Assembly (NCBI GenBank): GCA_016946835.1
Contig: JACVTC010000043.1
Location: 657,501-721,500, forward strand
Length of the DNA: 64,000 nucleotides
Source: Neocallimastix lanati (nom. inval.)
Taxonomy: Eukaryota; Neocallimastigomycota; Neocallimastigomycetes; Neocallimastigales; Neocallimastigaceae
Reading direction: 5' to 3'
Shown one piece after another: positions 27,443 through 39,550 of this stretch. The position numbers were made by a program, and so were the translations under genes. How positions within the stretch are numbered: the stretch's first letter is position 1; every line of letters begins with the position of its first letter. The notes below the pieces were generated by a model. That model searched no databases. It saw only the letters and a list, made by a program, of their open reading frames with translations, and was not told the DNA's origin.

Positions 27443-28159
27443 ATATATATAGGAAAATAAAAGATCATAATATTTTTTATATTGAGAAATTTAAATATTA
27501 AAAGATTGTATATATACATATGTTTTTCTTAAATTAATTTATAACTTTATAAAATATTTATTATAAATGTAATTTAAATGAAAAATTTTAAAATTTTTTA
27601 AATTTATAAAATTAATATATATATGTATGAATACATATGAAATTTCTTGTTATTTTTTTTTATTTAATAATTAAAGATGATGGTCTTTTAATTTCATAAT
27701 ATTAAATTCCATATTTAAGAATATAAATTATGTACTAATTTTTTTTTTTATTTATAATTATTAAAATTAAATTATATATTTATCCTTATTTATTCATAGG
27801 AATCTTGTTTCTTTATAGTTATATTAGAAGAATTTCAATGCTATTAAATAAAACAGAGGCAATAAAATTCTTAGTAATATAATATAAAGAAAACATCATA
27901 ACTAAAATAAAATAAAAAATAAAAAATAAAAATAAAAATAAAATAAAAATAAAATAAAAATTAATTATTATTTATTATTATCAATTAAATAAAATATAAT
28001 TAATAATAATAATAATAATCAAATAATTAATAAATATCTGGAATTTATATATTATTAATTAAAAATATAAAATTTATAAATAATATTAAAAAAAAAATAA
28101 TAATAATTACAATAATATTATTAAAAATATAAAAATTTTAATTGAATTAAATATTAATC
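25180..28159. other. Gene-free AT-rich spacer upstream of the FYVE gene
   Basis: Poly(T) (about 27405-27440), TTTTA repeats (about 26405-26470) and AAAAT repeats (about 27905-27960). The last few hundred bases should contain the promoter of the gene starting at 28160, but I see no distinctive element. Confidence 0.65.
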
Positions 28160-31100
28160 ATGGATGTTGAAAATAGTAGACCAGTTGAAAAAACAAATGA
28201 AAAAATAGAAAAGGTTGATAAGGACCAGCCAACTGAAATTATTGAAGAAATTATATATGAAATTGAAACTGAAGGACCTGAAGGAACAATTGAAGAAATA
28301 ATTGAAATAACAACAGAAGGACTCACAGAAATAGATAATGAACCATCAAAAAGTGTTAAAATTGAAGAAATTGAAGATGAAAATGTTACAGATAATGCGG
28401 TAGATAAAACGGATGATGAAGTAAATAATGATGATGAGGATGCCAAAGATTCAATTGAAAATGAAGAAAATTTAGTTGAAGAAAATAAAGAGAGTGAAGA
28501 TGAAGAGGTTGAAAAGAAAGAAAATGAAGAAATTGAAGAAGAAGATGATGAAGAAATAAAAGAAAGTGAAAATGAAGATGAAGAGAATGAAGAGAATGAA
28601 GAAGAAGAGAGTGAAAATGAAGAAGAAGAGAATGAAGAAGAAATTAAAGAGAATGAAGATGAAGAAAATAAAGAAAATGAAGATGACGAACCTAAGACTG
28701 AGGTTACAGATCAACAAGATAGAGAAATTCATATTGAAGAAAAGGAGGAAGAATTACAACCAAAGGAAGATGACTCTTTCCTTCAAAGTCCTGATATAAT
28801 TAATCCACCAAGACCAAGTAGAAAGAGACCTGTCGATGAACATTTAAATATTGAAGCTTTAAAGTCGATGACACAATCAATGAGTGATGAATTGAATAAA
28901 TTAAGATCAATGATTGAGGCTAAAGATAATAGTATTAAAGAAATTCGTAGTACTTTTGATAAAACGGTCAAAGAGAAAGATTCTTCTATTAGGGAATTGG
29001 AAGAAGAATTAGAAATGACAATCAGTCAAACTCAAAAACAATTAACTGCAAAAGATTTACAATTGACAAATTATCAAAAATCCTATGATGAATTACAAAA
29101 AGAATTAGAACTTCTTAAAGCTAATCAAAGTGAAGAATTAGTTTCTAGAGACATTAGGGCAACTGAAACCGAAGAAGCCTTCAATAAAAAGTATAATTCA
29201 TTAAAGGAGGAATTAGTAAAATCGAAGGAAGAGTATGCTACCTTGATTAAAGAAAAGGATGCTTCCATAGAAGACATTAAGGGCCAATTAGAAACAGCAA
29301 AGTCCAATCATTCTGAAATCGAATCACAACTCATGGAAGAAATTGAAATTAATAATCGTAAATCTCGTGAACAAATAAGTAAATTGGAGCTTGCAAATAA
29401 GTATTCGGAAGATGCCCTTCGTCAACTTCGTGAACAATTAAAAACCTTGAATAAAGAAAAATCTTCTATTGTTTATGATTTAACTCAACAATTAGAAACA
29501 ATTGTTGAACAAACAAATCTTACTATCTCTGATTTAGAAGAACAAAATAATGCCTTACTTCAAGAAAAGGATGAAATTTCCAAGGACTATACTCAAAAAA
29601 TCAACAGTCTCAATTCCGAAAATACCGCATTAGAAATGGAAATTGATAAATTAAAGGATGAACGTAAAAAGAATCAAGAAAAATTCAAGAAATCCAAAAA
29701 AAGAAGTGATGATAATATTGAATATTTAAATAAACAGTTGGAAACTATTGTCAATGAAACTAATAAAACCATTGATGAATTACGCGCTCAGTTAGATCAA
29801 GCTATCGAAGAAAAAAATAGTCTTGATGTCAAGTTCAATGAAGAAATTGAATCACTTAAGAGTGCTAATGAATCTTCCATAGCTGAATTACAAGCTACTA
29901 TAGATCAAAAGAATCAAACCATTGAAGAATTAAATCGTACCGTTGAAGATAAGGATAGTAATCTTGAACAATTAAATAATGACATTTCAAATAAGAATGA
30001 CACTATTAATGAATTAAAGAGTGGTATTGAAGAAAAGGAAAATGCACTTCAAGAATTAAATCGTTCTGTTGAAGAAAAAGATGAAACCATTAATGATTTA
30101 AGTAGTCAACTTAAGGAAAAAGATGAGAATATTGAAATTTTAACACAATCAAGTCAAGAACAAAAAGAACTTATAGATGAACTTCAAAAAAAAACCGAAC
30201 AAGATAGTGAAACCATTAAAGAAATGATTAACGATTTAGAAGAGAAGAATCAACACATTGAAAAGTTGAATGCTGATGTTGATGATAAATCAGAACAAAT
30301 TAATGAATTAAATGGAACGTTGGAAGAGAGACAAGGTAATATTGATCAATTAAATGTTCAATTAGAAGAAAGAGATAATACCATTAACGGTTTAAATGAT
30401 AGCCTTAAAGAAAAGGAAGATACAATAGAAAACTTAAACAATACCGTTGATGAAAAGAATCAAGCCATTGAAAATTTAACCGAAGAAGGTGAAAAGAAAG
30501 ATCAAACCATTCAGGAGTTAACTCAATCTGTTGAAGAAAAAACTCAAAATATTCAAGAATTGAAGGACCAAAATAATCAACATGAAATTACTATTGAAAA
30601 GTTACAAGGTCAAATTGGAGAACAAGAAACTGTTATTGCTGATTTAAATGCCGATGTTAATGCTAAATCAGTTTCAATTAATGATTTGAATCGTCAAGTT
30701 GATGAAAGAGATGAAGAAATTGATGAATTAAAAGCCAATTCAGAAGAATTAAATGACATTATTCGTAAATTAACAAATGAAATCAATGAAAAGAAGGATA
30801 CCATCAACGGTTTAAATGAAAGCTTGAATGAGAAAACTCAAAAGATTGATGACTTAAATGCCAATGTTAATAATAAAAATCAAACCATTCAAGAATTGAA
30901 TACTACCTTAGAAGAAAGGTCAGATGAAATTGCTGATTTAAAGGATCGTTTAGCTAAAGAAGAACAAGAACGTCAATCTGTTGAAACTGAAAAGGAAAAG
31001 AATAAACATCAATATGAATTGATGTTGAGTGAAAAACAAGAAAAGATTGTTGGCTTAGAAAGTAAAATAGAGCAAGCTAATGAGAATGCTGAGACATTAC

Positions 31101-31468
31101 GTAAGATTATTGAAGATTTGGAGATGAAGCTTCAAGAAAAGGAAACAGAACTCTTAAAGGCTAATACTGTAGCTAATAATGTTGCAAATCGTAATGTTAT
31201 TGGTAGTATCTTTAAGGATCCATATAAGGCTGTAGTTAATGAACACTGGGAAGATGATAAGGAAGTTAAGGAATGTGGTGGCTGTCACAATAAATTTAGT
31301 TTTATTAATCGTAAGCATCACTGTCGTGTCTGTGGTAAGATATTTTGTGCTAACTGTGTTAATAATACCGTTAAACTTTCCATTGCTAATCAAACACTCT
31401 CTACAAACGGTGTACCAGCTAAAGTTTGTAATAACTGTTTTAAAGATACCATAGGTAAATTTAAATAA
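28160..31468 (+). CDS. EEA1-like long coiled-coil protein with C-terminal FYVE zinc finger
   Basis: A 1102-codon frame beginning MDVENSRPVE. The first 65 residues are moderately acidic. Residues about 66-175 are an extreme Glu/Asp/Asn run. From about 240 to 1010 the protein is continuous coiled coil, including 26 tandem 14-residue (two-heptad) units at residues 574-937. Residues 1030-1097 form a FYVE finger with WEDD, RKHHCRVCG and four CxxC pairs (CGGC, CRVC, CANC, CNNC). KVC stands in place of the usual RVC. FYVE domains bind phosphatidylinositol 3-phosphate. A long coiled coil ending in FYVE is the layout of EEA1, an endosome-tethering factor, so an early-endosome role is inferred. No N-terminal zinc finger is present. 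The C-terminus may instead be formed by splicing (see the intron at 31455-31572), giving 1107 residues and leaving FYVE intact. Confidence 0.92.
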   Translation: MDVENSRPVEKTNEKIEKVDKDQPTEIIEEIIYEIETEGPEGTIEEIIEITTEGLTEIDNEPSKSVKIEEIEDENVTDNAVDKTDDEVNNDDEDAKDSIENEENLVEENKESEDEEVEKKENEEIEEEDDEEIKESENEDEENEENEEEESENEEEENEEEIKENEDEENKENEDDEPKTEVTDQQDREIHIEEKEEELQPKEDDSFLQSPDIINPPRPSRKRPVDEHLNIEALKSMTQSMSDELNKLRSMIEAKDNSIKEIRSTFDKTVKEKDSSIRELEEELEMTISQTQKQLTAKDLQLTNYQKSYDELQKELELLKANQSEELVSRDIRATETEEAFNKKYNSLKEELVKSKEEYATLIKEKDASIEDIKGQLETAKSNHSEIESQLMEEIEINNRKSREQISKLELANKYSEDALRQLREQLKTLNKEKSSIVYDLTQQLETIVEQTNLTISDLEEQNNALLQEKDEISKDYTQKINSLNSENTALEMEIDKLKDERKKNQEKFKKSKKRSDDNIEYLNKQLETIVNETNKTIDELRAQLDQAIEEKNSLDVKFNEEIESLKSANESSIAELQATIDQKNQTIEELNRTVEDKDSNLEQLNNDISNKNDTINELKSGIEEKENALQELNRSVEEKDETINDLSSQLKEKDENIEILTQSSQEQKELIDELQKKTEQDSETIKEMINDLEEKNQHIEKLNADVDDKSEQINELNGTLEERQGNIDQLNVQLEERDNTINGLNDSLKEKEDTIENLNNTVDEKNQAIENLTEEGEKKDQTIQELTQSVEEKTQNIQELKDQNNQHEITIEKLQGQIGEQETVIADLNADVNAKSVSINDLNRQVDERDEEIDELKANSEELNDIIRKLTNEINEKKDTINGLNESLNEKTQKIDDLNANVNNKNQTIQELNTTLEERSDEIADLKDRLAKEEQERQSVETEKEKNKHQYELMLSEKQEKIVGLESKIEQANENAETLRKIIEDLEMKLQEKETELLKANTVANNVANRNVIGSIFKDPYKAVVNEHWEDDKEVKECGGCHNKFSFINRKHHCRVCGKIFCANCVNNTVKLSIANQTLSTNGVPAKVCNNCFKDTIGKFK
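29879..30970 (+). repeat. 26 tandem 42-bp units encoding 14-residue heptad pairs
   Basis: Residues 574-937 divide without a single insertion or deletion into 26 units of 14 residues. The approximate pattern is I-x-x-L-N-x-x-V/L-x-E-K-x-x-T/N, for example IEELNRTVEDKDSN and INGLNDSLKEKEDT. Ile or Leu occupies position 1 and Leu (once Met) position 4 in every unit, as expected for a dimeric coiled coil. Confidence 0.9.
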
Positions 31469-31572
31469 GTCACAATATATATATTGATATAAATAAATAA
31501 ATAAATACGTTAAATATTTTATAAATATTAATGTTATAATTTTTATTATTTTTAATTTTTTTTATTAAATAG
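31455..31572 (+). other. Candidate 118-nt 3'-terminal intron of the FYVE gene
   Basis: The sequence ATAG|GTAAAT at 31451-31460 is a good fungal 5' splice site. After 118 bases of A/T comes ...AAATAG at 31570-31572, followed by the only G/C-containing stretch nearby. Joining the exons keeps the frame: the codon split after its first base becomes Asp, followed by MASVQSHA and a stop at 31599-31601. The unspliced frame ends 14 bases into this intron at 31466-31468. An A/T intron between two coding-composition exons is typical, but this is inference without transcript data. Confidence 0.55.
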
Positions 31573-31601
31573 ATATGGCTTCCGTTCAATCTCATGCTTA
31601 A
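31573..31601 (+). other. Candidate last exon of the FYVE gene
   Basis: Twenty-nine bases (ATATGGCTTCCGTTCAATCT and following) with clear coding-like composition in a sea of A/T. They encode the last nine residues if the preceding intron is removed. Nothing else explains this small island. Confidence 0.5.
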
Positions 31602-32075
31602 GTATATATATAAAAAAAGAATAAGATTATAAATGTTAAAAAAACACTAAAATTTATCCATTTTTTTCCCTTATAACTATAATTAAATTATTTATATTAA
31701 TACTTTAATTAAAAAAAAAAAAGGATTTAATGAAAAAATGATAAACTTTTTTAGGGTTTAGAATGACAATATTTGAAAAAAAAAAAAAAAAAAATGAAAA
31801 AAAAAGAAAAAAAGCAAAAAATAATTTTTTTTTTTTATTTTATTTTCTATATATATATATTTGTTATATAATTTATTTTATTTAATTATTTATTTTTTTT
31901 ATATTTATTTATTAATAAAATACATAAATAAATAAATAAATAATAAAATTTACTTTATTCATTTTTATATAAATTATATAATATATATATATATTATTAC
32001 TTTTTCTGTAATTTTGTAAATATAATTTTATTATAGATAAATTAAAAATAATAGAAAAAAAATTTTAATTTTTAT

Positions 32076-32118
<43 letters not shown>

Positions 32119-32330
32119 CAAAATTTTATATTTATAATCCTATCATTAAAAGGTTATCATCATTAAATTTAAAAAAAAAAAAAAAAAAGTAACATATTAA
32201 ACTTACATAAATATAAATTATTTAAACACAAACTTTTTTTTTATTTAATATTTTCCTTCCCTCATCATTTAACAAGCTATCAAAACAAGTATTATATATC
32301 TCTTTCTCATTAAATATTAAATCGATCATC

Positions 32331-32362
<32 letters not shown>

Positions 32363-32956
32363 TTTTTTCAAATTAATTTCATCAAATTTAAACTAATTTT
32401 ATTTTATTTTATTTTTTTTTTTATTTTAATAATTGTAATTAACAATAGTCTTTATTATTATTATCAATAATAAAAATATAACCTACTTTAATTTATGTAT
32501 TTTCCAGATCAAAAAAAAAAAAATAAATAAATAAATAAATAAAAATAAATATTAATAAAACAAAAAAAAAAAAAGTAAAATAAAAAAGATTGAAAGAAAA
32601 AAATCTATATATATATATATATAGATTTTAATATTAAGTAAAATAAAAAAAGATTGAAAGAAAAAAATCTATATATATATATATATAGATTTTAATATTA
32701 ATATTATTTTTTTTATTTTCATTAATTAAATTTTGCATAAAAATATGTATAATATATAAATTTAAATAAAAAAAATAAATAGATAAATAGATAAATAAAT
32801 AGATAAATAAATAGATAAATAAATAGTAAGATAAATAAATAAATAGATAAATACTCCTGACAAATATCAACATGTCTCAAAATTTATAGATTATTATTAT
32901 ATTGATTTGGTTTTTATTTAATAATAAATAAATATGTAAATTTACAATTATTTTTT

Positions 32957-32989
<33 letters not shown>

Positions 32990-35900
32990 TATTATTCATT
33001 TTAATAAAGTTATTATTAAAATTATTATCAATAGGATATATGAAAGTATAATTTATTATTATTTAAAATTTAAAATTATTACTATTATATAGGTATGATT
33101 ATTTTTTATAATTATTAATATTATTTGTTCCTCTTTCATATATATTTGAACCCAATAAAAAAAAAAAAAAACAACTAAATTTTAATTATAATTTTTATTT
33201 TTTATTTTTGTTCCAATGAAATTATTTATTATTCAAATTATTAAAACTATTTTAATGTTAAAATTTAAGGAGAAGATAAATAAATAATTAAATAAATAAT
33301 AATAATAAAAAAAAAAAAAACAATAAAAAGTAAAATAAACAATTTTGAATATTTAATTTATTTTAAATATATATATATTTATTGATATATATATTTTTTT
33401 TTTTACATTATTTGCACCTGTTAAATTTTTTAAATTTTATATGTTGTTAAATTCCTTTTTTTTTTTTTTTTTTTATTGTACAACTTTATTTTTTTTATTT
33501 CTTTTTCTCTATTATTATTATTTTTTTAATAATAATAATAATAATAATAATACTTTTAAATAATAAAAAAAAAAAAGAATAATAATAAAGAAAATAATAA
33601 TTAAAATTTGTACAACGATATTTTATATTAAAAATTGATTGATTTCCTTAAATTTTATTGGCTTAAATAAAATATTATATTAATTTTTTTTATAAATGGT
33701 AGGTTATACAAATTAATCAATTATTTTTTTTTTTAAATAAAATAAATTTTTTAAATAAAAAAATTTATTAAATAAAAAAAAAAAAAAATAGAAATTCTCA
33801 CATATATTATATACATATATAATTTTTTTTTTTTTTTAATTTTAGAGGAAAATATTAGTTATTATATATTTAAATATATAGTTATCATAATAAAAAAATT
33901 TAAATAATATTTAGTAATAAACATTATAATTATAATATTTAAAAAATAATTATAAGAATAAAAAAAGTATTAATAGTATAATAAATATAATAAATATAAT
34001 AAAATAAAAAAAATTATATTAAGAAATAATTATAATTATTGTTTTAACACATTTTATACTTTTTTAAATATTTTTTTGTATTTTCTAAAATTCAAATGTT
34101 ATTGTACTATAATTTAATTTAATTTAATTAAAAAAGTAAAAAAAAAGTTTAAATATTCTAATTTATTAATATTTATTAATGTTTATAATAATATTTAAAA
34201 TTATTATGTTTTAGTCTATTCTATAGAAACAAATAAATATAGTATAAGTAAATATAAATAAATGCACAGTAAAAAAAGTAATTAAATGTTATTTATTTTT
34301 AATTTATCCTTTTTTATATCCTTTTTAAGCTTTTTTTTATCCAAAAAAAAATTAATAGTAATATATGATAATAATATATTAATAATATATTATTATAAAT
34401 ACTGTAAGAACAAATATTTTTTTTTTAAATTGCAAAACTTTACATAAATATAAAATAATTAATAAATAAATATATATATAATAAATAAATAAATAATAAA
34501 TAAATAAATAAATACAAAGTAAAAAGTGATAACATTACCATAAATGTATTTATAATTAATTATAAAAATTATAAAAAGTACTAATGTGAAACTTTTATTT
34601 GAAATTGAAACAGATATTAAAAATCAACTTAAAGATTTGTTAAAACATTTCAAAAAAAACCAGTTAAAATAAAGCAGGTTGATTATCTCCATAAAAATAA
34701 AATAAAAATATTTAAATTCATATATATATAATATATATGATAAAAAATTTTTATTTTTAAAATCTGTTGTTGTATAAAAGATTAATAGAGATGTTTATAA
34801 AAAAAATATAGTATATTCATAAGGATAATGAATATTATGATATTCATATTAAAAAAAAGATGTTAAATGATAAATTATTTTATAAATGATAAATATAAAA
34901 CTATTATATGTCTTCTTTTATTTTTATTAATGTTATTATTATTATTATTATTTTATAATTAAAAAATAACAAAAACTTTAAAAACTATAACGATAATAAT
35001 TATAATTCAAAAAAAAAAAAGAAAATATAATAAAATTATTCATCGAGGTAAAAAAAAAAAAAAAAAAGATACCTAAAATATATACTTATACTTCTTCACA
35101 ATAAAATAATCATTCATTTCAATTATATTAATCATAATAATATTTAAAATTAAAAATAAGACTTATTATTATTATTCATTATTATTATAATTATTTTTTG
35201 TTTTTGTTATTGTTATTTCTATTGATCGTTTTTTAATGAATATTTTTATTTTCTATATTCATTATTAGTAATTTTATAATTTTTTTGTTTTTAAGACCTA
35301 TCACACTCCAGATTCCCTATTTTTTATTATTATTTATTAGTATTATTATTAATTAAAACCCATTATTATTTATAATTATTATTATTTATAATTTATAATT
35401 GTTATTATTATTTATCATTATTATATTTCAGAGAAGTGAGATTAAATTTACATATATTATGTATCAATTGTAATATATTTTATACTTAAACTATTTATAT
35501 TAATATATTCATCATTACCTATTATTATTGTTTGTTTTCATATTTCATTCATTTATTAATATTATTTGATATTAGAAAAATATTTGAATTATTATTTATT
35601 TATTCATTAATATATTAATAATTCTGGTTTTATTTCATATTACTTATTTAATTGAATTAATAAACTGCAATATATTATTATAATCATATTAAATATAAAA
35701 TAAATTAAATTTAATTAAAAATTTGATTTTTTATTCACTTGATGATGAACCTATTTTTTTAATAAAATAAAACTTTTTATTCAAATACATTAAAATAAAA
35801 CTTATTATTCAAATATATTATAATATATTATAATATATTATATCTTCTTTTTTAATTTATTTATTATTATTTTTTTTTTTAAAAAAAAAAATGAAAACGG

Positions 35901-36645
35901 AAAACTTTAAAGTTTTTAAAATAATTTTTTTTTCTTTCTTTTTTTTATTCTTTTATTCTTTTTTTTTTTTTTTTATGTTTTTAAAAATAATATAAAAAAA
36001 AGAAAAAAATAAAAAAATAAAAAAAAAAAAAAAAAAAAAAAAGTTTTAAAATAAAAAAACGTTAAAAAGAGATATTATTTTTAAATTTAATTAAGAATAA
36101 AATAATAATAAAATATAAATTAATAATAATAATAAAAAATAATAAAAAAAATTATAAAAAATAACAATATAAATAATTGAATCTTTAATAAAAAAAAAAA
36201 AAAACGTAAGAAATATGAAATGATTATAATAAAGATTATTATGAAATGATAATAATTAATAAAAATTAAAAAATAATAAATTATTAATTAAATTTATATA
36301 TTTTTATTTATATATATATAAATATACATATAATTTTTTTTTAAATTTATATATATTACACTATAAATTATTACTACGTTTATTTACAATATTTATTTAA
36401 TAATATAATCAATAACATAATCAACAATTAATAAATTAAATTCATCTAAAATTTTATTAAAATATTTATACAATAAACTATCAACAAAATATAAATTTTT
36501 ATTAAAAATTTATATGATATATTATCAAAAAAAAAAAAAATACATTAATTACAATTATTAAACATTTATATATAATTATAAATAATTGTTTAAAAAAAAA
36601 ATTAAAATTATATTTTAATATTCACTATTAAAATAATATAGCAAA
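31602..36645. other. Gene-free AT-rich spacer with tandem repeats
   Basis: Contains a long poly(T) at about 32080-32118, AAATAGAT-type short tandem repeats at about 32770-32850, a duplicated 63-bp hairpin unit (32574-32700) and many homopolymers. A short peptide-like stretch near 34595-34670 is too short and isolated to call. The promoter of the gene at 36646 should lie at the right end. Confidence 0.65.
32574..32700. repeat. Two tandem copies of a 63-bp unit containing a palindrome
   Basis: Each copy reads GTAAAATAAAAAAG... and contains AAATCTATATATATA paired with its complement ending TATAGATTT. The copies are at 32574-32636 and 32637-32700 and differ by one A. Confidence 0.85.
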
Positions 36646-37545
36646 ATGAAATTCTTAGGTTTAAGTTTTGTCATTCTTAATTCATTATTCATTTCTTTTG
36701 GTGTTAAAGGTCATAAATTAGATGCTGGTGTTAAAGGTCATAAATTAGATGCTGGAGTTAAAGATTTCCTTGATTCTTTAAGCTCAGTTATTGATTTTAA
36801 ACCTGATACTTCAATCAACTTAGCTTATGCCGCTGTTGCTAACATGAACGATACTATAAAGAATTATGAAGCTGTATACAATAAATCAACTGATGAATGT
36901 TTAAGAGGTTGTTATGCATACTCTATTCATATGCTTGAAATTTACAATAACCTTAATTGTGATAGTAAATTCAGTAAAATTAATGATGAATACAAAAAGA
37001 ATAAGCCATGTTATAAGGCTAATCAAGATATGCAAAATATCCTCGATCATGGTAATGCTTACTTAGATTTATTCTGCTCAAAAAAAGAAGATAATAAGGA
37101 TTATTGTCCATTCGTATCTGAAATTAGTAAAATTCAAACTAATACTACTATTCTTGAGCAAAGTTGTGGTAGCAATGAAAAGAATAGAACAAAGTGTGAT
37201 AATATTTTAATTGATAATTTAAGTATTATGATTGATGCCGAAAAGAAGTTAAAGGATAATAAAGCTAAAAATGATGTTACTTATGCTTCAGGAGGTGAAA
37301 CAATTAAAATTTCTACTCCACAATATAATTTAACTGAAATTGAAGCATATATGAAAAATGCAACTTGTGCTAAGAAAATTGAGCCCCCAAAACAAATTCT
37401 TGTCAACGCTAATTCTACCAATACTAAGAAGAATGGTACAGCAGAAGCAGCTAATGGAAAAGAATCTAGTGAAGCTGTTTTAGGTCAACATATGAATGCA
37501 TTACTTGCTTTAGTAACTGTTGCTCTTACTGCTTTATTATTTTAA
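36646..37545 (+). CDS. Secreted Cys-rich glycoprotein, probably GPI-anchored
   Basis: 299 codons. It starts with a signal peptide (MKFLGLSFVILNSLF...), followed immediately by a 9-residue direct repeat, GVKGHKLDA twice. The mature part contains nine cysteines (DEC, RGC, NC, PC, FC, YC, SC, KC and TC contexts) and nine N-glycosylation sequons (NDT, NKS, NTT, NRT, NLS, NLT, NAT, NST, NGT). A Ser/Ala/Asn/Gly-rich stalk precedes a C-terminal hydrophobic segment (ALLALVTVALTALLF) ending at the stop with no cytoplasmic tail, which is the usual look of a GPI-attachment signal. I recognise no domain family. The odd number of cysteines suggests one unpaired or intermolecular bond. A cell-wall or surface role is inferred. 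The gene has no visible intron and is flanked on both sides by AT-rich DNA. Confidence 0.88.
   Translation: MKFLGLSFVILNSLFISFGVKGHKLDAGVKGHKLDAGVKDFLDSLSSVIDFKPDTSINLAYAAVANMNDTIKNYEAVYNKSTDECLRGCYAYSIHMLEIYNNLNCDSKFSKINDEYKKNKPCYKANQDMQNILDHGNAYLDLFCSKKEDNKDYCPFVSEISKIQTNTTILEQSCGSNEKNRTKCDNILIDNLSIMIDAEKKLKDNKAKNDVTYASGGETIKISTPQYNLTEIEAYMKNATCAKKIEPPKQILVNANSTNTKKNGTAEAANGKESSEAVLGQHMNALLALVTVALTALLF
36700..36753 (+). repeat. Perfect 27-bp tandem duplication inside the surface-protein gene
   Basis: Two identical 27-base units (GGTGTTAAAGGTCATAAATT plus seven bases) encode GVKGHKLDA twice, just after the signal peptide. A third partial match, GVK, follows. Confidence 0.95.
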
Positions 37546-38973
37546 ATTTAAAACCTTAATTAATGAAATATGTTAAAGCCAACATTCTCAATAACAATTA
37601 TAAACAAAAAATAAATAAAATAAAAAGATAGATAAATAATACATTTTAAACAATATAAAAATTATTATAATTAATTTTTTACAAACCAAATCATGAATAT
37701 ATACATACAATTTTTTTTTTTGAAAAAAAAAAAAAAAAGTTGTAATAAAATAAAAAAAAAGTATTCAACAATAGATATGTTCATTTCATATAAATAAACA
37801 ATTTTCCTTTAAAAAAAAAATTTTTTTTTGTAATATAATAAATTAAAAATAAAATTTTTAAAAAAAAAATAAAATAATAAAAATTAAAAAAAAAAAGGAA
37901 AAAAAAAAATTTATAATCAAAAATCCATATTTGAAAAAAAGTATGCAAATATAATAAATAATATATAATGAAAAAATATTAAATAAATTTTCATTAAATG
38001 ATAAAAAAGATCTAATTTCAAGAAAGAATGAATATATATTAAAGAGATATATATAGAATAAACTTTCTTACTCAGAATTATTAACAAAAAAAAATTTTTT
38101 TTTTAAAAACATTTTTTTTATTTCATGAAAATATAATATAGATAGTTTTTATTAAAATTTTCTAATAAAAAAATACATATAAGTTAAAAAAAAAAAAAAA
38201 ATACATAAATAAATAAATAAATAAATAAATTAAAAAATAAAAAAAAAAAAAAAAAAAAGTAAAAGAATTTTTTATTTGAATTATTAAATTTTATTTATTT
38301 GGTTTAATGTATATATTTTTTTATACACAAGCTTTCTTCTTTTTCATAATTATAAAAATTCTATTAATAATAGAATGAAAAAAGATAAAAATGTTGAATT
38401 GAATTGAAGGATAAACTTATTGTTTTAACTTAAAAAATGATTCTTTTTTTTTTTTTTTTTTTTTTTATATATATATATTAATAGAGAACCATAAAAATAA
38501 ATAAATAAAAAAAAAAAATTAAAAATAAAACTCAATTTTATACAAAATTTTTACAATTAAAACGATTTACTAACGATTTGAATTTTTTTTTTTTGTTTTC
38601 TCATTAAGTTGCCTATCCAAGTAAAATAAATACAATATATATAAATACAATATATATATATTTATGTATTGTATTTATCTCAAAAGAAAAGATCACACCA
38701 AAGAATTTATTTATTTATTTATTTTTTCATTTACTATTCTTTTTTTTTTTTTTTATTTTTATTTTATTTTACTTTATTTTATTTTTTTTATAATAATTTT
38801 ATTTATTTATTTATTTTTAATATAGATTAGATTTTATTTTGAAATGTCGATTATATGAAGAGGTCTAGAAATCTGAGACGTTTTAGTTCCTTTTTTTTTT
38901 TTTATATAGCTGAAATTATTACGAATATTGAGAACTTTAACTCTATTTATTTATTTATTTATTAATTACATGA
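37546..38973. other. Gene-free AT-rich spacer
   Basis: Homopolymers and TTTA/AAAT repeats. A small less AT-rich patch at about 38845-38890, followed by a T-run, has no frame and no recognised RNA signature. Confidence 0.65.
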
Positions 38974-39400
38974 TTTTTTTTTTTTTTTTTTTAATTCTTA
39001 TTTTGGAGTAGGGTTTGAATTGCTATTCTGAAAGAAATTATGGTCTTCTCCTTCAGAAGGTATTGGCCCTACTGGCCTGTCTTGCTGCATTTTCATCGTT
39101 GACGCTCCTGATTAGTTTGTGCTTTATACCGTCGGAATAGTAATCGTAAATCCTTGTCGAATACTAGTCCATAGCATGATTTCTGAAATAGAAAGCTGCA
39201 GATCGCACAAAGAATGGCGTTTTAGAATAATTATCAGAAATGACTTGATTATTTCAACAAAACATCTCATTTCTTTTTATAATATAAATCAATTATATTT
39301 GCATCTCTTCCACCAAGAAGGAAATTCCACGTCTCATATATATTTACACACTCATTATTCAGAAAACTACTAATTATTAATATGGTTTTCACCAATTGAC
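38974..39400 (-). mobile_element. 5'-truncated LINE 3' end with poly(A) tail, copy 2
   Basis: On the minus strand this reads into ...CCAAAATAAGAATT followed by about 21 A (the T-run at about 38972-38992), a normal non-LTR retrotransposon 3' terminus. Positions 39000-39146 match 17395-17560 in inverse orientation. Peptide fragments upstream on the minus strand (NFLLGGRDANI at about 39300-39335, YYSDG at about 39130) are frameshifted. The 5' boundary is uncertain and I found no convincing target-site duplication. The plus-strand open frame at 39119-39373 is a shadow. Confidence 0.55.
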
Positions 39401-39550
39401 CTATATTCCCGACATTATTAGAAACAATACTATTACTTTCACTATCACTAATATATTAATATTAATATTTTTTACTATCAATACTACTAACTATTATTAA
39501 CAAAATTATTTCTATTGTTATTAATATTAATATTATACAACTTCGTTATC

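Noticed and set aside
28472-28732. Antisense and out-of-frame ORFs over the acidic region of the FYVE gene
   Set aside because: Shadows of the GAA/GAT-rich coding strand.
34595-34680. Short peptide-like stretch FEIETDIKNQLKDLL
   Set aside because: Under 30 codons, isolated in A/T and without a convincing start or splice sites.
38845-38890. Possible C/D-box snoRNA (CTGA present)
   Set aside because: No acceptable C box (RUGAUGA) and no terminal stem.
39119-39373. 84-codon plus-strand ORF
   Set aside because: Lies antisense to the LINE 3' end, with no recognisable domain.
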